Shown: positions 47,436 through 57,432, counted from the first letter of the stretch. The stretch: 64,000 nucleotides of DNA from Actinomycetota bacterium (GCA_005884925.1 VAYU01000023.1:62001-126000); one strand, 5' to 3'. The notes: generated by a model from the sequence alone, not told the origin. Translations and numbers: made by a program.

Positions 47436-48932
47436 ATGTCCCTCCGGGCGCGGTTGTTGATCGTGACGGTCGTGCTCGTCGCGTCCGGCCTCCTCGTGGC
47501 GAACCTCGCGACCTATCACTACCTGTCTGGGTTCCTGCTGCGGCGGGTGGATCAGCAACTCGTGGCCGCGGTCCCGGGCGCCAGATTCGCATTTGCCCAA
47601 CCGCCGGGCGACCAAGGTCCGGGCGGTATCCCCGGAGTCGCGTTCGGAACCTACGTCGCGGCCCTTGACGGGTCGGGAAAGACGATCGCCGACCGGTTCC
47701 TCGGAGCAGCCGGTTCTCCTCCTAGCCTGCCTGCCGAGCTCCCCATGTGGTCTCCGGATGATTCCGCGCCGATCACCGTCCGCTCGGTCGACGGCTCACT
47801 TCGCTATCGGGTGCTCGCGCATGACGACCAGGTCATCCAGAACGGGATACCCACGACCGTCACCTTCGTCGTCGCGATCCCGTTGACCGAGGTACATGTG
47901 ACGCTCCGGCATCTGATGGGGGTTGAGTTCCTCGTGAGCGCGATCGTGCTCCTCATCGTCGCCGGGCTCGCCCTGTGGCTCGTCCGGGTCGGCATGCAGC
48001 CGCTCGAGGGGATGGGCAGGACCGCGGACGCGATCGCGGCGGGCGATCTCACGCGCCGGGTGGAACCGGCCGACGAGCGGACCGAGGTCGGGCGCCTCGG
48101 GATCGCCCTCAACACGATGCTCACGCGCATCGAAGCCGCCTTCGAGCAACGGCGTCGCTCCGAGGAGCGTCTCCGCCGGTTCGTCGCCGACGCCTCGCAC
48201 GAGCTGCGCACGCCCCTGACGTCGATCCGCGGGTACGCGGAGCTGTTCCGGCGCGGCGCCGACACGCGCCCCGAAGATCTGGCGAAGTCCATGTCCAACA
48301 TCGAGTCCGAGGCGTCACGGATGGGCGTGCTCGTCGACGACCTGCTGTTGCTCGCCCGGCTGGATCAGGGCCGCCCGCTTGAGCGCGAACCGCTCGATCT
48401 CGCCGGCGTTGCGCGCGACGCCGTCGAGAGCGCGCGGGCGATCGAGCCGGATCGGCCGATCGAGCTCGTCGCCGACGATCCGGTCCGGATCGTCGGCGAC
48501 GCCCCCCGCCTGCGACAGGTGATCGACAACCTGCTCGATAACGCCCGCGTGCACGCACCCGGATCCCCCGTTCGCGTGGAGGTCTCGCTCCATGGTGAGG
48601 AGGCCCTGCTCCGGATCGGCGACCGGGGGCCTGGACTCGATCCCGAGGTCGAGGGGCGGATCTTCGAACGGTTCACGCGCGGTGACCCATCGCGATCGCG
48701 CGGGACCGGTGGCGTTGGCCTCGGCCTTTCGATCGTTCAGGCGATCGTAGCGGCACACGGCGGAGAGGTGACGGCCACCTCCGGCGAGGAGGGCGGAACG
48801 GTCTTCGACGTTCGGCTCCCGGTCGGCGGCCCGCCCGAGGCTCCGACCCGCCCGGATCAGCCGGTCCCGATGGACGAAGAACCTGTGTTCGGCAGCGGTG
48901 ACCAGACTTCGTCGGCACGGGCGATCGAGTGA
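47436..48932 (+). CDS. Sensor histidine kinase (HAMP-HisKA-HATPase)
   Basis: FVADASHELRTPLTSIRGYAELF; DNLLDNARVHAPG; GVGLGLSIVQAIVAAHGG. Confidence 0.94.
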   Translation: MSLRARLLIVTVVLVASGLLVANLATYHYLSGFLLRRVDQQLVAAVPGARFAFAQPPGDQGPGGIPGVAFGTYVAALDGSGKTIADRFLGAAGSPPSLPAELPMWSPDDSAPITVRSVDGSLRYRVLAHDDQVIQNGIPTTVTFVVAIPLTEVHVTLRHLMGVEFLVSAIVLLIVAGLALWLVRVGMQPLEGMGRTADAIAAGDLTRRVEPADERTEVGRLGIALNTMLTRIEAAFEQRRRSEERLRRFVADASHELRTPLTSIRGYAELFRRGADTRPEDLAKSMSNIESEASRMGVLVDDLLLLARLDQGRPLEREPLDLAGVARDAVESARAIEPDRPIELVADDPVRIVGDAPRLRQVIDNLLDNARVHAPGSPVRVEVSLHGEEALLRIGDRGPGLDPEVEGRIFERFTRGDPSRSRGTGGVGLGLSIVQAIVAAHGGEVTATSGEEGGTVFDVRLPVGGPPEAPTRPDQPVPMDEEPVFGSGDQTSSARAIE

Positions 48933-48996
48933 CCGGACAGATCGCTATTGGAAGACCGGGCGCCGCCGTGACGTGGTGCGGCCCCGTCGGAGACGA

Positions 48997-49680
48997 CTAC
49001 GCCCCCATCGGGAGCTCTTCGTGCACGCGACCGGCTTCCAGGCGCATGCGGCGCGGCGCCCGCATCGCCACCAGGTCGTCGTGCGTCACGACGATCAGCG
49101 TGACTCCATGGGTCGTCCACAGCTCTTCGAGCAACCCAACGATCTCGTCGCGCGTCTCCTGATCGAGGTTTCCGGTCGGTTCGTCCGCAAGGACGACGCG
49201 CGGCTCCTTGACCAACGCTCTCGCGATGGCGGTCCGTTGTTGCTCGCCGCCGGAAAGCTCGCCGGGGAGATGCGCGGCTCGATGCGACAGCCCGACCTCG
49301 GCCAGAGCCTCTTCCGCTCGCCGTCGTCGCTCGACACCGTGCACGCCGAGAGGGACCAGAGCCGTCTCGACGTTCTCGCAGCTGGAGAGCGTGGGGATCA
49401 GGTTGAACGTTTGGAAGACGAACCCGAGGTCGTGGGCGCGCAACCGCGTCAGCTGGCCCTCCGAGAGCGCGCCCAGCTCGCGGCCGTCGTACACAACGGT
49501 CCCGCTCGTCTGGCGGTCCATGCCGCCGAGCAGCTGGAGCAACGTGCTCTTGCCCTGACCGGTCGGCCCTTGGATCGCGACGAACTCCCCGTCGCCGATC
49601 GAGAGGTCGACGCCCGCGAGGGCATCGACCGACCCTCGCCCGTTGCCGTAGCGCTTCGTGACATCGTTCAGCTCGTACAT
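48997..49680 (-). CDS. ABC transporter ATP-binding protein (MacB/LolD-like)
   Basis: GPTGQGKSTLLQLLGGMDR; LSGGEQQRTAIARALVKEPRVVLADEPTGNLD. Confidence 0.93.
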   Translation of the reverse strand: MYELNDVTKRYGNGRGSVDALAGVDLSIGDGEFVAIQGPTGQGKSTLLQLLGGMDRQTSGTVVYDGRELGALSEGQLTRLRAHDLGFVFQTFNLIPTLSSCENVETALVPLGVHGVERRRRAEEALAEVGLSHRAAHLPGELSGGEQQRTAIARALVKEPRVVLADEPTGNLDQETRDEIVGLLEELWTTHGVTLIVVTHDDLVAMRAPRRMRLEAGRVHEELPMGA

Positions 49681-49692
49681 GACTCCTCCTTC

Positions 49693-51093
49693 TCACACGA
49701 CCTGCCGGATCGCGTCCGCGGGGCGCATGCGCGCGGCCCGCCATCCACCGAACAGCCCGGCGATCGCGCCGCCGGCCAGGGAGAGCCCGACGGCCGTCGC
49801 CACCAGCGAGGGGGTCACCGACGCGTGCAGGGCGACCGAGATCGTCCGCGAGAACGGGTTCCCCGTGCCGGGCGGGCCGACCAGCCCCTGAGCGCTCGAC
49901 ACCGTCGCCGTGAGGCTCGGTGCCACCTTCGTCACGATCCACGCGCCGGCGATGCCCAGGCCGATCCCGACCGCGCCGCCGATCAGCCCCAGGACGAGAG
50001 TCTCGCCCATCACCTGGCCCACCACGCGCCGAGTGCGCCAGCCGATCGCCTTGAGCGTCCCGATCTCGCGGACGCGGCGACCGACCGCGGCGAGCGTCAG
50101 CAGCGTCGCGAGCGCGACCGCCGTCACGAGGGCTGCGATCGAGAGCCACGATCCGAGCTTCGATGCGAGGTTCGAAGCGCTGGAGAGCGAACCCGTCACC
50201 TGCTTCGCCAGGTCGCTCGACGTCGAGACGGTGGCGTTCGGGTCGGCCTGCATGATCGCGTGCTTCGCCGTCGTGATCGTCGTCGAACTGGTCGCCTTGA
50301 CGTAGACGGTGTTGATCCGGCCCTTCGCATGGGCGAGCGCCTGCGCCCTCGTGAGCGGGAGGTAGATATCCGATCCCGCCCCTTGCGCCGAGGGCGAGGT
50401 GATCCCCACGATCGTGAAGGAGGTGCCACCGATCGTGATGGTGTCCCCGACCCCGAGGCCCTTCTGCTTCGCGAACGATGCGTCCAGGATCGCGACGTCC
50501 CGCTTCGCATCGGACGGCGCGAACGTGCGTCCCTGCGCCAGCTGCGTGGCCGACAGCGGTCCGATCGACACGTTCGACGTATCGATGCCGGCCACCGACG
50601 ACGTGCTCACCTTGAGTTGCCCAGGCGTGACGACGGCGGATGACTGCGCGGTCGGCGCGCCCGCGCTCGCCGCGCCTTGCCTGGGGAACGAGATCTTCGG
50701 GAGCTTCCCGTTGAGGTGGATCAGCGAGAGGTCGAGTCCACCGACCCCACCCGCCACCCCATCCAGCTTCGCGATCGTGTCGGCTTCCGAGGCGTCGAAA
50801 GAGGCCTGGCCGGGGCTCGTCAGGACCTGGTCGCGCGAGATGCGCTTCCGGTCGCTGCCGGCGCCGACCTGGAACCGGCCCGTCGGCGGACCTCCGGTGC
50901 CGGAGCGGGTGACGGTGATGTCGGTGCCGACCCCGTAGAGGGAATGGAGCACGGTCCCCTGCGCCTGCTGGACACCCGTGGCCATCGCGGTGACGGCGAC
51001 GACGAGCCCGATGCCCACGGCGAGGCCGAGCGACACGACCAGAGCTTGCTTGCTCCTGCGGCGGAGCTCTCTGGCGAGATAACGGAAGAACAC
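49693..51093 (-). CDS. FtsX/MacB-like ABC transporter permease
   Basis: Periplasmic domain plus C-terminal VREIGTLKAIGWRTRRVVGQVMGE. Confidence 0.9.
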   Translation of the reverse strand: MFFRYLARELRRRSKQALVVSLGLAVGIGLVVAVTAMATGVQQAQGTVLHSLYGVGTDITVTRSGTGGPPTGRFQVGAGSDRKRISRDQVLTSPGQASFDASEADTIAKLDGVAGGVGGLDLSLIHLNGKLPKISFPRQGAASAGAPTAQSSAVVTPGQLKVSTSSVAGIDTSNVSIGPLSATQLAQGRTFAPSDAKRDVAILDASFAKQKGLGVGDTITIGGTSFTIVGITSPSAQGAGSDIYLPLTRAQALAHAKGRINTVYVKATSSTTITTAKHAIMQADPNATVSTSSDLAKQVTGSLSSASNLASKLGSWLSIAALVTAVALATLLTLAAVGRRVREIGTLKAIGWRTRRVVGQVMGETLVLGLIGGAVGIGLGIAGAWIVTKVAPSLTATVSSAQGLVGPPGTGNPFSRTISVALHASVTPSLVATAVGLSLAGGAIAGLFGGWRAARMRPADAIRQVV

Positions 51094-51201
51094 GGGAACC
51101 TCCTATCGGGAACCACGTTCCGGTCGAGGAGCAGTGGAACGCGCAGAGCTTGGAGGTCCATGGGTCGGCCCTGGGAGATGACTGAGAGTTCGCGGTCGCC
51201 G

Positions 51202-53601
51202 CTACCCGCGCATCGCCTTCCAGAGGATCCGGTTCATCAGTCGCATCGGGATCAGGTCCGGGTTCGAGAAGTCGATCCGGAGCGATGCCGCGGCCATCGG
51301 ACTGTTGAAGGTGTTCTTGGCGGTGAGGGACACGCCTGGCGCGACGGCCGTATACGGGCGGAGGTTCGGGGTCGAGGAGAAGGCCGCAGACATCGGGGTC
51401 GCGACCGCGTCGAACTGGCTCATCGGCGGAACGCCCAGGATCAGCTCCATCGTCCGGAGCACCGAGACCGATGAGTAGAAGGTGGAGTCGATCGCACCCG
51501 TCTGCGTGTAGGGGGTGATCGCGAACACGGTCGACCGGTGCCCGTCGACGTGATCGGGCCCGTCCTGCGCGTCGTCCTCGAGCGCGAAGATCGCGGTCGA
51601 GCCCCAGAACGACGAATGGGACACCGCCTCGACGAGCCGGCCGAGCGCGAGGTCGTTGTCGGCCACCATCGCATCGGGCCGCCGCGCGCGAGGGGTCGTG
51701 CCCGCGGTGTGGTCGCTCGGGAGGTAGACGAACTGCATCGCGGGCATCGAGCCGCGGGTCTGGTATCCCTGGAAGACCTGGAGCCAGCGGTTGATCCGAA
51801 CCTGATCCGGCACGATGAGATCCCACCCCGGGTATTGGGGGTCCGTGTGCCCGATGAGCCCCGGGATCGAGGGTTGCAGATCGACGGGGTTGTCCACGAA
51901 GAAGCCGAAGTTCCGGTAGGGGACGCCGGCGGTGGCCAGCTGATCCCACAGGAACCCTCGCCCGGGATGCTCGCCCGGGAGGCCGGCGGTGGTGCCCTCA
52001 CCGAAGCCGCCGAAGTCGTACGGCCTGCCGTAGCCGTTGTAGTCGACCGGCCAGTTCCGCTGGATGTACCCGTTCGCGTACGCCCCCGTGGTCCAGCTCC
52101 ATCCGTCGGCCGAGACCTCCGCGTCGGCGTAGAAGTTGTCGAAGGTGACGAAGCGCCGCGCGAGCGCATGCTGGTTCGGCGTCACGTCCTGCCCGAAGAT
52201 GGCCAGCGACGGGTCGCCGTTCCCCTTGCCCAGGTCGCCGAGGATCTGGTCGTAGGTCCTGTTCTCCTTCATCACGTAGATCACGTGCGTGATCGGCGTG
52301 GCATCGCCGGGCTTCGACGGGATCACGCTGCCGCTGGGGACGCCGGGAGGCGCGCCGAACCGATCGTTCGCCGAGACCTGTGCCGTGTACGCGGCGAGTT
52401 GCGCCGCATCCGGCACCGGGATCGTCGAGAGGGTCCCGTGCATGAACGCCGGCCAGTAGGTCGTGGGATCGGTGTGCGGACCGGCGCCGAGGCCCTTCAT
52501 GTTGATCGCGAACACCGTCCGTCCGGACGGGGCGACCGCGACGCCGCTCGGGTACCAGGCCGTGGGGATCAGGCCGGCGACGCGGTCCGGCGTCGATGCG
52601 TTCCCCAGCTCGACGACCGCGACATCGTCGTCACCGCCGTTAGCGACGTATAGCGTCCTTCCGTCCGGGCTCACCGCGAGCCCGTCCGGACCCGCGCCGA
52701 CCGGCGCACCCGGATAGGGCGTCAGGTCGATCGTCCGACGGACGGACCCGGTCGTGCCGTCCAGAACGGTGACGCTGTCGCTGTCGCCGTTCGCGACGTA
52801 GAGCTCGTTCGCGACGGGGTTCGCGACGATCGTGCAGGGATGCATCCCGACCGCGACGGTCTTCACGACGGCGTTGGTGCTCGTGTCGATCACGGTGACG
52901 GTGCTCGCGCCCCAGTTGGTCACGAAGGCGCGGGTGCCGGCGGTGTCGAGAGCGACCCCGTACGGCAAGTGGCCGACCGCGACGGTGGCCAGGACGGAGC
53001 GCGAGGTGGGGTCGACCACGCGGAGGGTGTCGTCCAGGTTCCCCGCGACGTAGAGCTTCGTGCCGTCGTCCCCGACCGCGATCCCCGCCGGCCACGGGTG
53101 CTCGTTGCCCCGATTGCCCGTGAGCTTGATGTGCTGGATCTCCGTGAGGGTTCGTCCGGTGATCCGGAACGCATGGATCGCCCCGCCGGGGCCGTCGGAG
53201 GCCCACGCGGAGCGCCCGTCCGGCGAGAACGCGAGTCCGACGTAATAGCCGGTCGGATGCCCGCTCGCCCAATCCCACCATCCGTGGGACTTGGCTCCGG
53301 CGGCCGAGATCACCTGGAGGACGTCACCCGTTGACGGGTCGATCGCCATGAGCGAGTGATGCGCGTAGCCGGCGTTCGCGACGAGCAGCAGGTTCCCGGT
53401 CGGACTCATCGCGACGTCCATCGGCCACAGCCCGAGGTCCGTCTGCGTGCCGGCCGGGGTCACGTGCCAGCCCTGCGGCGTGAAGGCGGTTCCGTCGGGC
53501 CGCGGACCCGCGGTGGGGGCGGCCGCCGCGGCGGCCATCGCGGCCACGACGACGGACAGGACGGCCGCCGCGGCGGCCGCCCGGAACGCCTGCCGATGCA
53601 T
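51202..53601 (-). CDS. YncE-type beta-propeller fused to phosphoesterase/alkaline phosphatase-like domain, secreted
   Basis: Repeats VDPTSRSVLATVAVGHLPYGVALD, VIDTSTNAVVKTVAVG; C-terminal YVMKENRTYDQILGDLG...DNFYADAEVSADGWSW. Confidence 0.88.
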   Translation of the reverse strand: MHRQAFRAAAAAAVLSVVVAAMAAAAAAPTAGPRPDGTAFTPQGWHVTPAGTQTDLGLWPMDVAMSPTGNLLLVANAGYAHHSLMAIDPSTGDVLQVISAAGAKSHGWWDWASGHPTGYYVGLAFSPDGRSAWASDGPGGAIHAFRITGRTLTEIQHIKLTGNRGNEHPWPAGIAVGDDGTKLYVAGNLDDTLRVVDPTSRSVLATVAVGHLPYGVALDTAGTRAFVTNWGASTVTVIDTSTNAVVKTVAVGMHPCTIVANPVANELYVANGDSDSVTVLDGTTGSVRRTIDLTPYPGAPVGAGPDGLAVSPDGRTLYVANGGDDDVAVVELGNASTPDRVAGLIPTAWYPSGVAVAPSGRTVFAINMKGLGAGPHTDPTTYWPAFMHGTLSTIPVPDAAQLAAYTAQVSANDRFGAPPGVPSGSVIPSKPGDATPITHVIYVMKENRTYDQILGDLGKGNGDPSLAIFGQDVTPNQHALARRFVTFDNFYADAEVSADGWSWTTGAYANGYIQRNWPVDYNGYGRPYDFGGFGEGTTAGLPGEHPGRGFLWDQLATAGVPYRNFGFFVDNPVDLQPSIPGLIGHTDPQYPGWDLIVPDQVRINRWLQVFQGYQTRGSMPAMQFVYLPSDHTAGTTPRARRPDAMVADNDLALGRLVEAVSHSSFWGSTAIFALEDDAQDGPDHVDGHRSTVFAITPYTQTGAIDSTFYSSVSVLRTMELILGVPPMSQFDAVATPMSAAFSSTPNLRPYTAVAPGVSLTAKNTFNSPMAAASLRIDFSNPDLIPMRLMNRILWKAMRG

Positions 53602-53709
53602 CCTCGCCCCTCCCGTGATCCGGACGCACGTTCCCGGACTCCCGCTTATAGCACGGAGGGCTCGCTGGCCGGTACCCGGCGAACGTCGGTGATGAGGGCC
53701 CTGCCCAGC

Positions 53710-54156
53710 TCAGGTCTCGGAGAGGGGCAGCGCGGCGACCGCATCGCGAAGGGCTTCGAGGTCGGCTCGGTCAAGCGCGAGGAGCTCGGGCGGCGGCTCG
53801 AAGAGCGCGTCCATCAGCAGCCGTTTGACCTGGGCCCCGCGAGGGGTCAGGACGACGAGCTTCACGCGACGATCACCGGGACGGGCTCGGCGCTCGGCCA
53901 ACCCGCGTTCCTCCAGCCGGTCGACGATCCAGGTGGCGTTGGACGCATCGCACATCCACGTGTCCGCGAGCGCGCTCATCGTCTTGCCCTCGTCTTCGGA
54001 CAGCAGGTGGAGCGCCTTCGCATCGTTGGGGGTCAGTCCATGGTCGCCGATGATCCGCGACCGATGGCGAGCGGTCTCGAAGAAGAAGCGTGCGAGCGGA
54101 CGCCATGCCGCTGCCGCGAGCTCTTCGTTCGTGAGCACCCGTGCCATGCTCGTCAT
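53710..54156 (-). CDS. MarR family transcriptional regulator
   Basis: LTPNDAKALHLLSEDEGKTMSALADTWMCDASNATWIVDRLEERGLAERRARPGDRRVKLVVLTPRG. Confidence 0.9.
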   Translation of the reverse strand: MTSMARVLTNEELAAAAWRPLARFFFETARHRSRIIGDHGLTPNDAKALHLLSEDEGKTMSALADTWMCDASNATWIVDRLEERGLAERRARPGDRRVKLVVLTPRGAQVKRLLMDALFEPPPELLALDRADLEALRDAVAALPLSET

Positions 54157-54208
54157 CGTAGCCCACGGTCGCCTGAACCTCCAAGCGCTTTCACCATCGG
54201 GGTCGTTC

Positions 54209-54232
54209 GATAGTTGACATCGCTCAAGTATC
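54209..54232. promoter_or_regulatory. Candidate MarR operator overlapping TTGACA -35 of DrrAB-like operon
   Basis: GATAGTTGA-catcgc-TCAAGTATC inverted repeat (one mismatch pair). Confidence 0.5.
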
Positions 54233-54276
54233 TGTGCAAGGGTGGCGGCTTCACGAAGAAGGTAGGGGGTGGATGG

Positions 54277-55254
54277 ATGACGGACGAGACCGCGATCGTC
54301 GTCGAGAGCCTGACCAAGAAGTTCGGGGACGTCGAAGCACTTGCCGGGGTCGACTTCCAGGTCGAGAGCGGAACCGTGTTCGGGTTGCTCGGACCCAACG
54401 GCGCGGGCAAGACCACCGCGATCCGCATCCTCACAACGATCCTTCCGCCCGACGGCGGGAGGGCCGAGGTGCTCGGATACGACGTCGTGCGGGACGCGCA
54501 GAAGGTGCGGCTCCGGATCGGGATGGCCGGACAGTTCGCGGCGGTCGACCCCCTGCTCACGGGTCGCGAGAACCTGCGGCTGGTCGGCAAGGTCGCGCAG
54601 ATGCCGAACGACCTCATCCTGCCCAGGGCCGACGAGCTCCTCGAGCGGTTCGAGCTCACGGACGCTGCCAACCGACCCGCTCGTACCTACTCCGGAGGGA
54701 TGCGCCGGCGGCTCGACATCGCCGCCGCGCTCGTCGCCCGTCCGCCCGTGCTCTTCCTGGATGAGCCGACCACCGGGCTCGACCTCCACAGCCGCAACGA
54801 GCTGTGGGCCATGATCAAGGAGCTCGTGGCCGAGGGCACGACGCTGCTCCTCACGACCCAGTACCTGGAGGAGGCGGATCGGCTCGCCGGCCGGATCGCG
54901 GTGATCGACGGGGGGCGCGTGATCGCCGAGGGCACGCCCTCGGAGCTGAAGGCGAAGCTCGGCCGTAGCGTGATCGAGCTCTCGATGGCGGACGAGACGG
55001 ACGCGTTCCGCGCGGAACGGGCGTTGTCGCATCTGGGTCGGCCGGAGCTGGACGGCACCATCCTCCGCCTTCCGGGCAACGTCCCCGGCGGGGCCATGGA
55101 GGTGCTGCGCGCGCTCGACGGCGCCGGCCTCGAGCCCGACACCCTCATGGTCCGCGAGCCCAGCCTCGACGACGTCTTCCTCCAGCTGACCGGTCACAAG
55201 GCGGAGCGTTCCGAGCTCGAGGATGCAACCGTACCCGTGGGAGGTGCCCGATGA
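54277..55254 (+). CDS. DrrA-like ABC exporter ATP-binding protein
   Basis: GPNGAGKTTAIRILTT; YSGGMRRRLDIAAALVARPPVLFLDEPTTGLD. Confidence 0.93.
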   Translation: MTDETAIVVESLTKKFGDVEALAGVDFQVESGTVFGLLGPNGAGKTTAIRILTTILPPDGGRAEVLGYDVVRDAQKVRLRIGMAGQFAAVDPLLTGRENLRLVGKVAQMPNDLILPRADELLERFELTDAANRPARTYSGGMRRRLDIAAALVARPPVLFLDEPTTGLDLHSRNELWAMIKELVAEGTTLLLTTQYLEEADRLAGRIAVIDGGRVIAEGTPSELKAKLGRSVIELSMADETDAFRAERALSHLGRPELDGTILRLPGNVPGGAMEVLRALDGAGLEPDTLMVREPSLDDVFLQLTGHKAERSELEDATVPVGGAR

Positions 55255-56087
55255 GTCGAACCGCAGCGATCCCGTTCACGATCCCGGACGAACGGCACGG
55301 CCTCGGTCGCATCGGCGGCGCGATCTCCGACGCTATCGCGCTCTGGCAGCGGAACCTGATCGGACTGCGGCGGACCCCGCAGACCATCGTGTTCTCGACG
55401 CTCCAGCCCGTGATCTTCGTCCTGCTGTTCCGCTACGTCTTCGGAGGCGCGGTCTCGCAGACCCTGACCGTGCCGTACGTCGACTACCTGATGCCGGGGA
55501 TCTTCTGCCAGATGGTGGTCTTCGGCGCCATGCTGACGGCGGTCGGACTGGCGGCCGATCTCAAGAGCGGGATGCTCGAGCGATTCCATTCGCTGCCGAT
55601 GTCGCGCTCCGCCGTGCTCGCGGGACGCACGACCGCCGATCTCACCCGCAACTTCTTCGTGGTGATCCTCGTCAGCATCGCCGGGTTCATCGTCGGGTTC
55701 CGGATCCATACGAACGTGTTCGGGTTCCTGGCCGGGATGGGCCTGGTCCTGTTGTTCGGGTACGCGTTGTCATGGGTGTTCGCGACCGTAGGGCTCGCGG
55801 TGGGCGACCCCGAGACGGCGCAGGCCGCCTCGTTCCCGGTGATGGCCCCGCTCGTGTTCGCCTCGTCCGCGTTCGTTTCCGTCGCGACCATGCCGGGATG
55901 GCTCCGGCCCTTCGCTGAGCATCAGCCCGTGTCGGTCACGGCCTCGGCGGTCCGAGCCCTCATGATCGGCAACACGACGCCGGGTACGTCGACGGCAACC
56001 TACGTGTGGCAAGCACTGGCGTGGTTGATCGGTCTGATCGTGGTCTTCGCTCCCATCGCCGTGCGGCAGTACCGCAAGGCGGTGTAG
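55251..56087 (+). CDS. DrrB-like ABC-2 type permease
   Basis: LRRTPQTIVFSTLQPVIFVLLFRYVFGGAV...YLMPGIFCQMVVFGA. Confidence 0.92.
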   Translation: MSRTAAIPFTIPDERHGLGRIGGAISDAIALWQRNLIGLRRTPQTIVFSTLQPVIFVLLFRYVFGGAVSQTLTVPYVDYLMPGIFCQMVVFGAMLTAVGLAADLKSGMLERFHSLPMSRSAVLAGRTTADLTRNFFVVILVSIAGFIVGFRIHTNVFGFLAGMGLVLLFGYALSWVFATVGLAVGDPETAQAASFPVMAPLVFASSAFVSVATMPGWLRPFAEHQPVSVTASAVRALMIGNTTPGTSTATYVWQALAWLIGLIVVFAPIAVRQYRKAV

Positions 56088-56100
56088 CGGACCCGACGTC

Positions 56101-57405
56101 TCAGGCCGGGCCGTCCGCTGCGCCCGGGATCCGCGCCCCCGCCAGGAGGCGCACGATCGCGTCCTCGATGGGCTCGGCCTCGCACGACCCGTACCCGGCG
56201 GTGAGGATCGAGAACGCCGCGATCGTGCCTGAGGCCGTCCGGACGTACCCCGACAGTGCCGACGCCGGCCGGACGAAGAGCGTCCCGGTCTTCGCGCGCA
56301 CCCTGAGTCCGACCAGCCGGTCCGTGAGCGTTCCCTGCCCCGGCGTGGGGAGCGACCGGACGAAGACCGCACGCCAGGGCGCCCGGCGGGCGTCGAGGAG
56401 CAAGGTAACCATGCCCAGGGGGCTCGTCCGATCCTGATCGGACAGCCCCGACCCGTCTCGGACGCTCGCGCGCACGTGCCATCCGCGCGCCCACGCGCGG
56501 ATGGCACGTGCGCCCGCCGCGGTGGAGCCCCTGCCCTCGACCCGCGCGCCCAGCGCCTTCGTCAGCATCTCGGCGATGAAGTTGACCGAGTCGTGGTTCT
56601 GGCTGTGCACGAGCGAAGCGAGCGGAGCCGAGCGGATCCACGCCAGCCGTCGCAGGTGCTCGGGCGCGGGCCCGGCGAGCGCACCGCCGCGTATCCGGAC
56701 GCCGAGCGCGACCAGACCGGCACGGAGCGCCGAGGCGGCGTCGCGCTCGGGGGAGCCGGCGCCGCGGTTGCCGTCGATCGCGAGCGCGGTGGGACGGGTC
56801 ACGTAGCTGCGTGAGATCCCGGCCAGCCAACCGGGCGCCCACCAACCGCGGTCGAACGCCGAGGTGTCGCCCTCGATCGAGCCGGTGATCCGCCGGATCC
56901 CGAGCGCGTGAAGCCGCGCGGCGAGCGTGGCGAGCCGCGCGGCGGTGAGCCCGGGATCACCGGCGCCGATCAGCCAGAGGTTGCCCCTGAGTCGGCCGCC
57001 GCGGACGCGTGCGTCCGCGGCGGCCACGGTCGGGAACCGGTGACGCGCTCCGAACACGTCGAGCGCCGTCATCGAGGTGAGGATCTTCTCGTTCGACGCC
57101 AGGACGCGGGGAGTTCGTCCACGATGGAGGTAGATGATCCGTCCACGGACCCCGACCGCCACGGCGACGTCCCGCCCCGCCACGACGCCATCGATCGCGC
57201 GGGTCCACGACGCATCCGTGAGCAGGATCCGCGGTCGTGGAGGCGTCGGGCCCGCGGATCCCGGGGACGCGGCGGCCGACGATCCGAGGGCGGCTCCGGA
57301 GGGCGGGACGAGGGTCGGATGCCCGGACGGCGGAGGGTGCGCCACGGCCGTGCAGGCAACGAGCATCAAGGCGGCGCCGCTCCGCCACGCAGGGATACGA
57401 CCCAT
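56101..57405 (-). CDS. D-alanyl-D-alanine carboxypeptidase/endopeptidase (PBP4/DacB family)
   Basis: ASNEKILTSMTALDVFG (SxxK variant region), SQNHDSVNFIAEMLTKALG, VRAKTGTLFVRPASALSGYV; start trimmed to 57405. Confidence 0.85.
   Translation of the reverse strand: MGRIPAWRSGAALMLVACTAVAHPPPSGHPTLVPPSGAALGSSAAASPGSAGPTPPRPRILLTDASWTRAIDGVVAGRDVAVAVGVRGRIIYLHRGRTPRVLASNEKILTSMTALDVFGARHRFPTVAAADARVRGGRLRGNLWLIGAGDPGLTAARLATLAARLHALGIRRITGSIEGDTSAFDRGWWAPGWLAGISRSYVTRPTALAIDGNRGAGSPERDAASALRAGLVALGVRIRGGALAGPAPEHLRRLAWIRSAPLASLVHSQNHDSVNFIAEMLTKALGARVEGRGSTAAGARAIRAWARGWHVRASVRDGSGLSDQDRTSPLGMVTLLLDARRAPWRAVFVRSLPTPGQGTLTDRLVGLRVRAKTGTLFVRPASALSGYVRTASGTIAAFSILTAGYGSCEAEPIEDAIVRLLAGARIPGAADGPA
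56470..56513. repeat. Perfect 20-bp inverted repeat, 4-nt loop, inside PBP4 CDS
   Basis: GCGCACGTGCCATCCGCGCG-CCCA-CGCGCGGATGGCACGTGCGC. Confidence 0.92.
56994..57025. repeat. Perfect 15-bp inverted repeat around 2-nt centre, inside PBP4 CDS
   Basis: GGCCGCCGCGGACGC-GT-GCGTCCGCGGCGGCC. Confidence 0.92.
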
Positions 57406-57432
57406 AGCGGGAGTCGAGGCTACGCTTCCCTC

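Noticed and set aside
48857-51949. 1030-aa minus-strand ORF
   Set aside because: Its own translation is low-complexity R/G/P/D-rich and overlaps clear ABC ATPase and permease genes in another frame; typical high-GC shadow ORF.
53519-53582. Repeated GGCCGCCGCGGCGGCC palindromes
   Set aside because: They encode poly-Ala in the signal peptide of the 51202-53601 gene; symmetry follows from GCC/GCG codon runs.
51202-53601. Propeller-phosphatase fusion as a novel architecture
   Set aside because: YncE-type propeller plus alkaline-phosphatase-like domain is an established combination.
53710-55197. 495-aa minus ORF including the MarR gene
   Set aside because: Only the last about 149 codons are MarR-like; the upstream part is antisense to the DrrA-like ATPase.
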